A DNA stretch of 64,000 nt from Hofstenia miamia (Eukaryota; Xenacoelomorpha; Acoela): contig SCFE01000062.1 of NCBI GenBank assembly GCA_004352715.1, positions 537,696 through 601,695 on the forward strand, written 5' to 3'. Numbering within the stretch: the first letter of the stretch is position 1; each line of letters begins with the position of its first letter. A program made the position numbers and the translations under genes. Below, piece after piece: positions 35,749 through 47,753 of this stretch. The notes below the pieces were generated by a model. That model saw nothing but the letters and a program-made list of their open reading frames with translations. It did no database searches and was not told the DNA's origin.

Positions 35749-36698
35749 CTATGGATAAACGAAACTAAGCACTTACTCAAAATTACACAAGGATAAAAAT
35801 AGCTAAAACTTTATTGAATATAAAATCACAAGAAACCAAACCATAATAAACAAAAAGAATATTTCACGAAGAATGGCAAATTTCAGGTTTGTTACAAAAC
35901 TAAAAAATGGTTGGAAGCCTTATCTATAAAAAAACGGCAACGGGGAGCGTGACAGCAATATTTTGAGAATTGCAAAATTAATTTCATATAAAAATATATT
36001 TTACAAAAAAATATGTAGTTATGTAAGATGACCTTTATGCAATGCTTGCGCTAGAATTTTATCATCTGCATTATTCAGGCTATTTAAATGACATCAATTT
36101 TGATAAAAACACACAATGTGTCCAATGCGCCCATAATATACTGTTATATTTTATCAAATATTTTGATATATTAAGTGTACTACAATCTATGGCTAGTCAA
36201 ATATGNCTATGGATAAACGACACTAAGCACTTAGTCAAAATTACACAAGGATGAAAATAGCTAAAACTTTATTGAATATAAAATCACAAGAAACCAAAAC
36301 GTTAATAAACAAAAAGAATATTTCACGAAGAATGGCAAATTTCAGGTTTGTTACAAAACTAAAAATGGTTGGAAGCCTTATCTATAAAAAACGGCAACGG
36401 GGAGCCTTCGAATGTACAAAATATCCCCAAATATACTTCGCGTGACCGCAAGATTTTGAGAATTGCAGAATTAATTTCATATAAAAGTATATTTTACAAA
36501 AAAATATGTAGTTATGTAAGATGACCTTTATGCAATGCTTGCGCTAGAATTTTATCATCTGCATTATTCAGGCTATTTAAATGACATCAATTTTGATAAA
36601 AACACACAATGTGTCCAATGCGCCCATAATATACTGTTATATTTTATCAAATATTTTGATATATTAAGTGTACTACAATCTATGGCTAGTCAAATATG
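35749..36698. repeat. Diverged tandem copies joined by a single N (probable uncollapsed haplotypes)
   Basis: Sequence from CTATGGATAAACG to AGTCAAATATG occurs at 35749-36205 and again at 36207 to about 36698. The copies differ by substitutions, and a block of about 36 bases near 36405-36441 is present only in the second. An N at 36206 separates them. This looks like two alleles placed in series. Confidence 0.8.
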
Positions 36699-36699
36699 A

Positions 36700-38558
36700 T
36701 AATTCCCCTTTCCCTTGTTCGAAGTAATTTGAACTAATCCTTGTTATATTTAGAGAACAAATATCGATGTTATATAGCATTATCTGTCAATTGATATATT
36801 ATGCGATTGCATACTCTGCCTGTTGTGTGAACATAGATTTTGAATGGTAACGTGTTTCTAGTTAAATGTTTTAAAATAAAAATACACAATTAATAATACT
36901 TCGAGCATTTCTATGACCAAAATTAGCTATAAATTGAAACCGGAAAACGATCTTGCAGAAATAATAAGCTTAATAAAATTTAGGCTAAATGACAATATAA
37001 AAAAGACAAAATTAAATATATAAGAATAACCCCTTGCTAATAAAATTATTGAAAATGAGGCCAAAAATAATGCAAGAAATTAAAATACTATCAAAATTTC
37101 AGAGTTATTTCTATTAATTGGAAAAAATTATCCCGATAAAATGCTAAATAATATTTCATCGCTTGATTTAACTTGCCTACTACAAATCTCAGTAAAAAAC
37201 GATAACCAAATTTTAAATAGATGTGTAAAGCTCTCTGTGAAGAAAATCAAATTATAATCAGAAAAGAATTGTTTCCTTCAAATGCTTACACAAATGTACA
37301 AAATATAAGCTTAAATAAATTGGTGAACAAATTCTTTTAGAAAACTGACATTTAAAATGAAAATGATGTGAAACTCTCATGAACAATTACAGAAATATAA
37401 AATTTCATTTGATACTAAAAAGAACACTTATTGAAATTACAAACGAACTTCATAAATTCCGATAACTAAGCTTAATCAATGAAGAAAATGCAATTTTTAA
37501 AATCTTAAGTTCTTTTTGTACTTTGAATCATGTACAAAAATCTTAAAACTACTGATTACAAGTGCAATGTATACAAAGCATTTCTTAAACGATGATAGAG
37601 TATACAATATGAATTTTGATCTAAATCAACTTTATGAAAAATATATTGGTGCTTCTTAGGTAATTAATGGTTAGATGTAGCAAGTGGAATGTTTGCTATA
37701 TGGCGATAATACTGAAATTTGTACTGAATACGCAAAATAGTTTTGGGAAATAAAGATCATTTTTATATTATGTAAAAAAATCACTTTTGACATACGTATA
37801 CAACTCTTAAATTGTAAATGACCCATTTCACGAAATTATTATAAACAGAGTGCCCGAACAATTTTATATTGTGATTTTCGAAATTTATAGATTTACACTC
37901 GTTAAATGTTAAAATCATTTCACAATAATATTAATGTCACTTGTTAGTGTTGAAACCCACGACAAATTTATGAGGACACCGTTTTCACAAAAACCATTTT
38001 TGCAATGAACGACGTGAATTCAATTTCCACACCATAGTTTATACAAATTAGTTTTCAACCAATGCCGTGTAAAGAGCCCCATAAAAACTATCCCCAATGA
38101 CGTTTCAAGAAATTGACAGTTAAATTTTGTTAAAATGACATTACATTGATAAAATTTGCATCAAAAACCAGCAATTTAATGGTATTTGTATAACATTTGA
38201 ATGTAAATATCTCTGAAACTTAAGTACATTCAGTTAAAAAGCTGAATTGACTAAACTTTTCACGCAGATTCGACATTTTTTGGATAAATGTTACATAAAT
38301 TATAAAAATTATTATAAAAGCTTACTTTTGTAGCATGCAAAATTTTAAAATCTTAATTCAACTTTAATTTAAAACTATTTTAAGCATATTCAAATATTTC
38401 TTAAAAAATGTCTAAATTTTCAAAATTTCGAGTAGCTGAGGACAAGCTTTGCATTGCATTTTACTTGTAGGATATTAGCAAAATTGCAAAAAGACTACTT
38501 CATTTATGCAGAAATAGATTTCTATATACAATTTCTAATTGACAATATAAATACTTAC
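36700..38558 (-). other. Gene X intron, AT-rich
   Basis: No additional exon could be supported. The sequence is very A-rich and contains only short chance frames. Confidence 0.4.
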
Positions 38559-38727
38559 CACAGATTAAATATAATTGACTTGGTTGCCAATCTAAATGTA
38601 CTAAACATAACTTGGAAGGTAACGAAAATTCCGGTTTCTTTGGTAGCTTAAAACGAGGAACAACTTGATAAGTTTTATCTGTACATCCTGGACTAAAGTA
38701 GCAGTTTTCAACAGTTTCTGAAGTCAT
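38559..38727 (-). CDS. Unrecognised gene X, first coding exon
   Basis: An ATG at 38725-38727 opens a frame MTSETVENCYFSPGCTDKTY, then VVPRFKLPKKPEF and CLVHLDWQPSQLYLIC. It ends one base into a codon at a perfect GTAAGT donor. The phase matches the exon at 35003-35268. The Cys, His and Trp pattern looks selected, but I know no matching family. The start codon lies only about 280 bases downstream of the polybromo stop on the same strand, so its promoter or processing site must be within that short spacer. Confidence 0.5.
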
Positions 38728-39009
38728 CACTACAGCCAATTAGAGATGCATGGAGACATTTTCAGAATAGAAGTGTGAGTGTATATCACACCTGCCAAAA
38801 GTGAGTTGACGTTCACACTGGTGATTTAAAATAAAATCAACGATGGCGCAATAAAAGAGACAAGCGAAAATCTCTATTATACGGCAACAAATTATTTTAT
38901 AAAATTATGTGTACAAAGAAACTAAGAATTCAAACAATGGCGGGACCTTATACAATAAAATGCCATGCGAATATTAACAAATTATAAATACAGATAATAA
39001 ATTCAATTG

Positions 39010-39112
39010 TCACAGGCTTTCCGCAGATAATACACGCCCTTCTTCGACATCGCCTACTTCCATAGCATCGGAGGGAGGTCCATTCATTTCATTAGGATCT
39101 ACGAAGTCGTCA
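39010..39112 (-). CDS. PBRM1: Polybromo-1 terminal exon
   Basis: The acceptor CATTTAG precedes the exon. The frame gives DDFVDPNEMNGPPSDAMEVG, then an acidic end ...RVLSAESL and TGA at 39010-39012. It is joined in phase to the 39783 exon (AT plus T gives Ile). This short acidic tail is specific to this lineage as far as I can tell. Confidence 0.82.
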
Positions 39113-39782
39113 CTAAATGCAGTAATAGGTTACATGTCTACCAATAATTTAAACTAGAAATGAAGCGCTACCAAAACTACGATTGAAATTTTTTTGCAAT
39201 GGACGACAGTAGAAAAAGTAATGGTATCTCTCAAGACTTGCCTCACTTGAAACATTAATTAAATGGAAAACTTTCCATCATTAAATTTGTTATTTGGATG
39301 AAAGTATTTTCAACTGGAAACATTAATCCAATATGAAAAATGCATATTAGAACAGAAACAGCCAAAACGAAAAGTGCATAAATATACTTGGAGTATAATT
39401 AGATGTCATAGGCATTTTGATGTCAAACGATAAGTCTATACTGCAAACACATTGACTGCCGCAGTCAAATCTTTGATTTGAAATAAGGAGCCACAATTTT
39501 TTTCAATATATTTTTGTAATGAATTCCTTATCAAAATATCATTGGTAGCATTTTAACTGCGCAGAAAAAAAACAGAGATAATAAGGATATGTGGGACACT
39601 CGAGACATAACATGGCAGTTAATGTGTTAGAAAGCAACGCGATCCAAAAGTAGTAGTTGCATTTGAGGTCAAAAACCTATTGTTAAATTAAATGTTAGCC
39701 AAATTTTGTATCTAATGTTACATGTATAAATAATAGAATAAGGTACGTTCACCTAAAAATCCACAAATGTAAAAAAACTTAC

Positions 39783-40007
39783 ATATCATATTGGTGGGCA
39801 ATTTTTACGCTATCTCTTAAAAGATAGTCTCTTAATGCCCATAAGGCTGAGTGCGTGCTTTCGAAAGAGCCATTTCCGTTTGGAAGATACTGCTTTCCAA
39901 GTTTGGTGATGACTTCTGATGGAAGAGGGTAATTCTCTTTTTTTGCACGCAATGTTGCTTTGAAATCAGAAACATGTCGACTTTCTGCACGCAGACCATC
40001 AATATAC
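39783..40007 (-). CDS. PBRM1: Polybromo-1 exon: conserved C-terminal domain
   Basis: It encodes YIDGLRAESRHVSDFKATLR and then ALWALRDYLLRDSVKI. The Y(I/L)(E/D)GL.AES and ALW.LRD.(L/M)LRD blocks match the extreme C-terminus of vertebrate BAF180/PBRM1, which makes the identification secure. Splice sites are a TTTTTTGTAG acceptor and GTAAGT donor; phases are consistent on both sides. Confidence 0.95.
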
Positions 40008-40638
40008 CTACAAAAAATACCATTTAAAGACTTTAAACAAATCACTATGCCCGCAGTCTCCTTATCGAATAGTTAATGTGCTTTAAAATTTGAAAATAAC
40101 TTTTTACATGGTTTCTATAAAAGTATTCTTGGGATATAACAATAAATGGCTTTCACAACTGAAAATAGGAATTCATTACCTTTGTGCTCTAGAATACTAC
40201 TTACATACGGAAATAATGCGAACAACGAAATGCAAAATACAAGGACAATAGAACATTAATGTTTTGTTGGGCTGAGATTAAGGAAATTAAACAAAGAATT
40301 GAAGACCTCAAATAATTGAAATAACATTCTAAAGAATTCTATTGAACAAGATTTCGAAAGAGCATTGATAAATGCCAACATTTCAGAAAAACAACTTAAA
40401 TGCATGCCGTTGTTTGAGCGATAATTTCTAATAGAAAACGTTAGGATGCAAAAAACTGTTAGAATGTTTTAAAACAAAGAGTAATGACCGGATAATTTCA
40501 AAGAAGTTCATCACTTCACGAATTATACAAATTTAATCTAGTTAAACAGCTAACAACTCAAAATAAGTTCAAAAGCAATTATGGGAGAATATGTACAAAA
40601 TTTTCTACCTGATACATGGATACTTTAGGATAACTTAC

Positions 40639-40765
40639 TTGAGATAGATTTCAGTATGGGTAAGCTTTGTCCGTTTGAGAGGTGGGTCAATGAAAACTTT
40701 TGATCCATCGCTATTGTACACATTTCTAGGCTGGCGTGGAATTGTAGATGTTACTTGATTGAACA
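40639..40765 (-). CDS. PBRM1: Polybromo-1 exon preceding the C-terminal domain
   Basis: It encodes FNQVTSTIPRQPRNVYNSDG, then KVFIDPPLKRTKLTHTEIYL. The VF..PP.K...L.H.E.YLKY(I).GL motif, completed by the next exon, aligns with vertebrate PBRM1. The donor GTAAGT splits the Lys codon. Confidence 0.92.
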
Positions 40766-42213
40766 CTAAACATTTATAGTTAAATCATGTGGAATCCATT
40801 GCATTAGCTATGAATTCCTTTAACATTTAAAAGGTAAGTGCATACATAAATTTCCCCTCCGCCTAACAGAGAAAATTGTAGCTGCTCTTTTAGCTGTGGA
40901 TGTAAATTTCTATAAGTGTGAAAACCTCAATTAATGTTTAAAACGACAACTAGGTTTCATGACACTCAGCATTTAAAATATTAATTATGAAGGACAGTTG
41001 TCACTTGCCCAGGCAGGTAGAAATAAATGTAAATATACAATTTGTTGTTTTTGAACTGCATATAATACAATAATCAATAATTGAACAATTTTACCACACT
41101 AACAGCACAACATTAACTTTTTAGTTTTTAAATGGTCAGTAATACGCCCGAGAAGACAACCTACCCTCTACTTATACTCAATGCGCAACCCAACATGGTA
41201 TCGATATCTTAACTGAAAATCAATTATCCCGTTCATTTGTGCATAGCTATACTAAAAATATGAAAATTTGAGCCCATTTTTTGAAACGCAGAATAAAGCT
41301 TCGTTATTTACAACAAATGCTTGATGATAGGGAAATGAAATTAGGCAATTCATTTAGGGATGAGTGTAAACTGTTTTAAAATGGCTTCCGCTTATTGCAA
41401 AAACTTGACATTTTTACAGTAAAACAGTAAATCAGTTATTTAGAACGAGTTACCTGCAAATTATACATGTTATTGAAATATTCGTCTGACTTTTACCCGT
41501 AAATCAATTCCGAGTAAAGAGATGATAATAGGGAGAAATAGGCAAAATAATGAATGAATTTAACATCAAATAAAAAAACTTGTTAAAACAGTAACTAAAA
41601 CCCTTCCACTAAATTAATTTAAGATTCTCCTCAATTTTCTTACATTTCAAAATTACAATCGACTTGCTGAAAATGTAAGTAATAAGATTAACTTTAGTTA
41701 TGCATATGCTATCAGTTACATATAACAAGGCTTTTTACACAATTTTAAGAAGCATATTAATTGCTCCAGATGGTAAAAGAAAGACAGGTATCCTAATGCA
41801 ATTGATGAAAATTTGAATTTATAATTGTAATAGTAACTGCTTTTATGTAAATAACTTCCTAAGTTAATCCTTCTCAATGCTTAATATGCAAGGATAACGA
41901 TAGTTGAATGTTCGATTCTATTAATGTTATTGTTTTCGCAATCTTATTTAGGAAGACAGAAACGGATGCTAAACGTATGTTTAAAAATGAATTTGCTTTT
42001 AAGTGATTGTGTATTATCAGTAGCTAAATATAATGTGATCGATTGACACAAATTCTACCTTGATCAATCAAACCACACTAACTCTTTTACAACACTTATG
42101 TAAGCCTACAACTAGTCTAACGTTTGTCCAAAAAACTGTTTCAAATGTACTTTTCATCATATTCAAAACAATGTCTACTTGTCATTTATAACAATATAGC
42201 TGCTATTAATGGG

Positions 42214-42577
42214 TAGGGTGGTCAAATTGCGGTAACCTAGAAATTGGTTACTAGTAACTGACAAGTAATTTACTACTAACCGCAGTAACCTAGTAAAGTA
42301 CTACTCTGGTGCGCTGCATATCCTTCAAGTACGTGTCCATGTCCAGTTTGTAGCTCATTGCTTATGTGAATGCAATAATACATGCAAAACCAAAGACGTA
42401 ATAAAATGGCATTTGATCTTCTACTACTACGCAATAACACTGAGTGTAGACCACAACAGTCACCACTTGAAAGGAGGCTTTAATACTACCCCAGTAACCT
42501 CAAATTAATTACTAGTAATGTTATTGCTAACGTACTAGTAATTTAATTTACCAATATGTAGTAACCTGCCAACCCTA
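42214..42577. mobile_element. hAT-type MITE with GGTTACTAGTAAC-like motifs
   Basis: The ends are TAGGGTGGTCAAATTGCGGT and, reverse-complemented, TAGGGTTGGCAGGTTACTAC. Flanking 8-mers TTAATGGG and TTAGTGGG differ at one position, an aged hAT-type duplication. TTACTAGTAA motifs recur inside. It is non-coding, 364 bp, and lies in a polybromo intron. Confidence 0.8.
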
Positions 42578-43991
42578 TTAGTGGGTTTTGATTCGCCTTT
42601 AATCGGCATGTACGTAATTAATTTGTTTTGTCAAGTGATCTGCTATATACAATATGCTACCAGTTTATGTTCGATTGAATGGCTTGCGTTGAACTCAAAG
42701 TCTTTGGCTCACAGTGTAAAATTTAACATTTTAGAATTAATGCGGTTTGATTGCTCAGAGCAGAATTGTTAACATGCCCTTACAGCCTTAGTAAATTAAT
42801 ATCATTTGTGCATTTTATGCTCATTTCAATTCTCTGTAAATATGCAAAATTTTTAAAATTTACTGTAGAGCTGCAACAATTAATCTAACAAGGATATTGA
42901 AATCTTAACAGTTATGCAAAACACTTGATAATTTATTAGTATATTATTAATACAATTCACGCAAACACCGTATACAAAATATTAAATGCCTTTTTAGTTC
43001 ATTTTTTGCACTCATGTTTACGATTATTATCGTTGGTTAAAGACTCAACAATATTTCTGGCATCAAATAATGAAAACTTTATTAATTTTGAATTAGTTTT
43101 TTGACTGCAGGGCAGTTGACGATGAATTGACGTCACATAATAAAAAGCTTAATGAAATCAAACTTTAGACTATAAAATGAGAGCACTGGTGAATACAAAA
43201 CAGCATAACTTACCAACGTCTTTAAAGGACATTGGATAAAAGGGCCAAGGAAACACATGATTTTCTAAATAATCATAAATCCTCACTAGTCGTCACACTT
43301 TAGGGCTTTAGCTTGAACCAAACAAATTCTTGACTTATTCTTAATTATGAGCAATCCAAAAAATCAACTTGGAAAATCTTGACGAAATTATGTGCGACAT
43401 TGAAATTTTAAGGCTAGCTCCCAATTAGATTCGTTCGTTCAATTTAATTTCCTCAAAATCAAAAAAAAATTAAAATTAAAACAATACATAAATGTAATTT
43501 CAAGAAATGTTATCATTGAAAAGATTGGTTAAAACAATCATTTACGCAATTGACCGAAAACTTCAAAATTAAAAAAGGATTTAGGCAACATTACTGACAA
43601 AGTCGAGTTTAAAACTGAAAAGGTATGTGTTTCCATGGAAAGAAACTCGATTATCAGCATTTTCATGTTCTTAGGGTGATTGATGACAATCTGCAGCAAT
43701 AGCAACTGCGTTATTGAACAGCGTCAACAACGTTCTGAAAGTCAACAAATATGCTGCTACATCACCTCCTACTAGTATAAATTTTTGTACTTTTCTCAAA
43801 ATTTAATTGCTGAATACAGGTATTGTGAATTGTAAGTACAACACATTTGCGTTGCAATTATTCAACCAATGAATATATTTGGTAGGAAATCAATAATTTG
43901 TCAATTATGTAATAGGTATTTTGAACTTGTAAAAAACCGAGTATATTGTATATTTATTAAAATAGCCATTTTAAAAATTCTTTTCACATAC

Positions 43992-44252
43992 CTTGATGAG
44001 GAAATCCACCTTGTGGGTAAGGATTGTGTGGAGTTTCGCGCATACTCATTGCTTGCCGAACACTTGCAGAGGGAGCGAGCGACACAGTAATCGGCACTTG
44101 AGTTGGAACTGGTGATGTTCCAGGAGGTGGATAAGATGCTGGACTTGCAACAGGCTGTGGACTATTGGCAGCTACATAGCTATTTCCAACAGTCGAATTT
44201 GTATTACTTGCAATTTGAGTCGCTGCGTGCTGAGCCCGAGGAACAGTGATGC
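43992..44252 (-). CDS. PBRM1: Polybromo-1 exon: Pro/Ser/Thr-rich linker
   Basis: A low-complexity linker (SPQPVASPASYPPPGTSPVP and similar), as expected between the HMG region and the C-terminal domain of PBRM1. It is bounded by TTTTAG and GTATGT, with phases matching the exons on either side. Confidence 0.85.
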
Positions 44253-44512
44253 CTAAAATGTAAATTCTTTCCAATATATTATTGCAAAGAACTTCGAAAA
44301 ATATGTAAAATTTATATTGGTGTATCGACAAAGAAAAATTAGAGACAAAACTTTTTCAAAGTTGATTTTTTCTTCGCTATATAATTCTCTTTAATAAAAA
44401 TTCAGAAGTTAAGATAAGAAACAACACCGTAAAAAATTCTTAATTTATAGCATTATAAAAGTATTGTAATTTAAGCAAAGTTACTTAAAATACAAGTAAG
44501 ATTTTCTGTTAC

Positions 44513-44706
44513 CAGGCTGTTGAGGTGTGTCGGTATTTGGATTATATAATCGACCAATTGAATGCGGAGGGTTTGGCGCGAGTGTCGAGAATGGTTGTGG
44601 AGAAGGAACCAAGCCAGCTACGACGTCATTCTGCACCCAACTGCATTTTCCAGCCGTTGAGCTAGTGGCAATTATCTGATTGTAAGTTCCCTTCGCAATA
44701 TAATTC
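44513..44706 (-). CDS. PBRM1: Polybromo-1 exon: linker
   Basis: It encodes NYIAKGTYNQIIATSSTAGK, then a Pro-rich SPQPFSTLAPNPPHSIG. Boundaries are GTTTAG and GTAACA. It starts one base and ends one base into codons that the neighbouring exons complete. Its first seven bases are repeated at 44853-44860 by an assembly join. Confidence 0.82.
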
Positions 44707-45004
44707 CTAAACAACCGTGATAATAAAAGACTAAGACATTAATCAATCTAGTAATAGTAATGATAGTCTAAGAGTATGAATATTCAAAACAAGCCATTTA
44801 TTAACATTTAAAATGTTGAATGTAAATAGTACCTAGACAATTGTGGCGGGGNTATAATTCCTAAACAACCGTGATAATAAAAGACTAAGACATTAATCAA
44901 TCTAGTAATAGTAATGATAGTCTAAGAGTATGAATATTCAAAACAAGCCATTTATTAACATTTAAAATGTTGAATGTAAATAGTACCTAGACAATTGTGG
45001 CGGG
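44699..45004. repeat. Uncollapsed contig overlap at a single N
   Basis: Bases 44699-44850 recur at 44853-45004 with an N at 44852. The repeat includes the edges of two polybromo exons, so partial exon copies here are artefacts. Confidence 0.85.
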
Positions 45005-45079
45005 TAGGCGTATCTAGCAGCGTAGCGAAGATGTGAGTCCCGAATGTGACGACTAAGTCGATTGATATTGGGATAAATT
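44987..45079 (-). CDS. PBRM1: Polybromo-1 exon: second half of C2H2 finger 2
   Basis: It encodes IYPNINRLSRHIRDSHLRYA, then RYAYPPQLS. The RLSRHIRDSH supplies the two His ligands (H-X4-H) of a zinc finger whose Cys pair is in the 46872 exon. Ninety-three bases, with a GTACTA donor. Confidence 0.88.
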
Positions 45080-46773
45080 CTAAAAGAGAACTTCAATTAC
45101 AACCTCAAAAAAAACTCCAACAAATATATAGTTAAAGCCTACATTTATAATAGCATATATAATATCGACTATTTTCATATTTTGCGTGATCTAGTAAAAT
45201 GGTCAATTATGATTTTTGAAAAAAGTATAGGGAAATTCGTAATTTGAGAAAGAATGATTTAACTAAAACGTTAATCTACAACAAATAAGATCTTTATTAA
45301 ATGCTTGATAATTCAATTGCCTAGCACTGCCTTTCTAAGTTAGTGTTGTAATTTTGATATCAGAGGTTGAGAACCATATTGGGCTAAGACACATTTCTAT
45401 TGATAACTAAAAAGATGTTCAAAATTCTGGCCCAGTCATGTTGTTACTACATTCTTTTTAATCATGATAAATATGTTCTTAATATGATTAAAACTATGCC
45501 ATACAAAAGAATATATGACAATGAATAAAGATCAAGAACATTGACTAAATTTGATTTGAGAAAATTAGTAAAAGCCTGTGATATTTTATTATTTAAATTA
45601 TTCACATTTCAAGAAGAATGCTATTTATATTGAAAATGTGATTTTGCATTGAAATATAATCTAGCATGATTGTGAAAACAATTATTTCATATTGATTTTT
45701 ATCCGTAAATAAACCTTGAATGGTTTCACGAAAACATAGGAAGCTCTATTTAGACCTATCTGCACACGAAGAGTTGGTTTAACTGATTAATTACTCCAAA
45801 GGAACTCTCTTTCAACGCTTTGCCCACTTTTCAATACATGTTTTATCACATTTTTAAAATGTCAACATGATAGATGAAATTGTATGGAATCATACTCCTA
45901 CACTATTACAACCAAACTAGTTGAAAAATGCTTAAATTGTTGATCGCAAGAAATTGCAAATTCGAAAGAAGTCACTCGAGAAAGCTGGGACATGAAAAAA
46001 CCTCTGCATCAAAATCGTTTACAAACCCACAAAAATTGAAAAAAAATTTCAAAAGCTAATTTTCTATACCAAATAAGGAAAAATTGGTAATCCAACTTTA
46101 TTTTTCTCAGCAAATAGATGTTTTTAAAATAGTCTAAATTTCAATTATAATTTGTTACATACTGTTAAAAACGAACACCACAAAATTGTTTAAACTGGCA
46201 GAACAATTGTCTCCCTCTGCTCTCCAAAGAACTTTTCGAATATTTCATTGATCGCATAAATTCATTTTAATATTCTTAACGTATCTGTAGGATTAAAAAA
46301 GCTTAGACAATTTCGAGAGGTGGACACAAAATAATAATTTAGGAGACATAGATGACACTGCCAATTAAAATCTGTACATAGCGAATATATATTTTAACTT
46401 GTTAATTATGATTAATATTGTATTGAATAATTTATAAACATTTAACGATTACAAAGAAAAATGAAAACATACAGATACAATATTTTTTAATTCTCTGCAA
46501 ATAAATACTTAGGAATTGAGGAATATTTGAGATTTCAACTTTCACACTATTCTAGGTAGGAGTAGAAATAGAGTACCGAATGCTAACAAAAGTGAACAAA
46601 ATGATGAAAGAGAACAACAAATACTTCCTTACTAACAACTTAAGGTTAAGAGACAAAGTTAAGTTCTATTCAATCGGGTAACATGACTTAATAACGGCAA
46701 TCTCGAAAATCTGCTTCAAACAGTTCAGCAGACAAACAAAGTTATAGAACAGAGTACAAAGATAGTTACTTAC

Positions 46774-46782
46774 TTTGAGCGT
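46774..46782 (-). CDS. PBRM1: Polybromo-1 candidate 9-nt microexon (alternative 30-nt form to 46803)
   Basis: The minus strand reads TTTTTTGTAG, then ACGCTCAAA, then GTAAGT. Nine bases (one plus two codons plus two) join the 46872 and 44987 exons exactly in frame as SSK-RS-K-IYPN, bridging Cys and His halves of a C2H2 finger. An upstream acceptor (TTTATTAG) gives a 30-base exon ending at 46803 in the same phase, adding ANAIFCR. Without one of these exons the frame would break. Confidence 0.6.
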
Positions 46783-46871
46783 CTACAAAAAATCGCATTA
46801 GCTCTAATAAAAGAAAGGAAATAAAAAATCAATTAGTATGCAACTTTCGACTAAATCACGTTTATACTCAC

Positions 46872-46929
46872 TTGCTCGATTTCTTGTTTTTAGTGCACGT
46901 AGCCCAAAAGCACTTATATTGACCATTAT
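46872..46929 (-). CDS. PBRM1: Polybromo-1 exon: Cys pair of C2H2 finger 2
   Basis: A 58-base exon between TTTTTTTTAG and GTGAGT. It encodes NGQYKCFWATCTKNKKSS, a C-X4-C pair. Phase is two bases at each end. Together with the 9-base exon and the 44987 exon it forms a finger with an unusually long Cys-to-His loop. Confidence 0.85.
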
Positions 46930-47254
46930 CTAAAAAAAAGCATCAACATATTGTACATCAAATTAATACGATTAAAAAATTGATAAATAAAGTTGGAGAA
47001 ATATTTTTGATAAACAGAGTTTGACAAACGATATGCTGGAAATAAATTTGAATATTTTTAAGAATATGACCTCATGTACTGAATAACCAACAAATCCATT
47101 CAATTAACAGTAGTAAAGTAAACAAGATTTCTTAAATGAGTAACTAAGCTTAAATCACAGAAAATAGGAATCTATTGAGTGAAACAACTAGTTTAAAACC
47201 AGCCTTCGATCAAATCCATATGGCGTTGTTCACACGTAAATCATGAATGAATAC

Positions 47255-47489
47255 CTTGCAGAGAAGTGGTTAGATGGATGTGCTCTTCTTTGATCAAGTG
47301 TCGGAAAAGATCCTGCTCGTCTTCAAACTGGAAGTCGCAACCGGCCCACAGACACTCATACACTACGAATGGCTGAACGTTTTCGTAGCCAGCGCATGGT
47401 TGAGCAGCGCGTGGCTCTACCTCTTTAACCTCAATTTCGGCTGCCTTCTTATCCCACTCGCCCTTCTCAGTTTGCGAGAGCTCGTTCCA
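47255..47489 (-). CDS. PBRM1: Polybromo-1 exon: end of HMG box and C2H2 finger 1
   Basis: It starts WNELSQTEKGEWDKKAAEIE, the second half of an HMG box continuing from the 48554 exon (VGKM-WNEL). It then encodes a canonical C2H2 finger: YECLWAGCDFQFEDEQDLFR followed by HLIKEEH (C-X4-C-X12-H-X5-H). GC content is higher than in the flanks. C2H2 fingers are absent from vertebrate PBRM1, but I recall them in some invertebrate polybromo proteins. Confidence 0.93.
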
Positions 47490-47753
47490 CTAAACAACGC
47501 ATGCACATTATTGACAATGAAAAACGTATGTAAAGCAGATTAAACACTATCACGTTTGTACAAACAAACTCTATATTAACAGGTAAGCAAGCAAACTCAA
47601 AAGGAAATCGTGTACATATTATATATACATCTATATATAATTATCGATTTTATAAAAAGAAAATCCTTAAGATGTCACATTAAAAACTAAACTGAATTTT
47701 TAATGGATTGTTTTCACATATCAAGTGCAATGTTAGAAGTTCATAGTCTGTGA

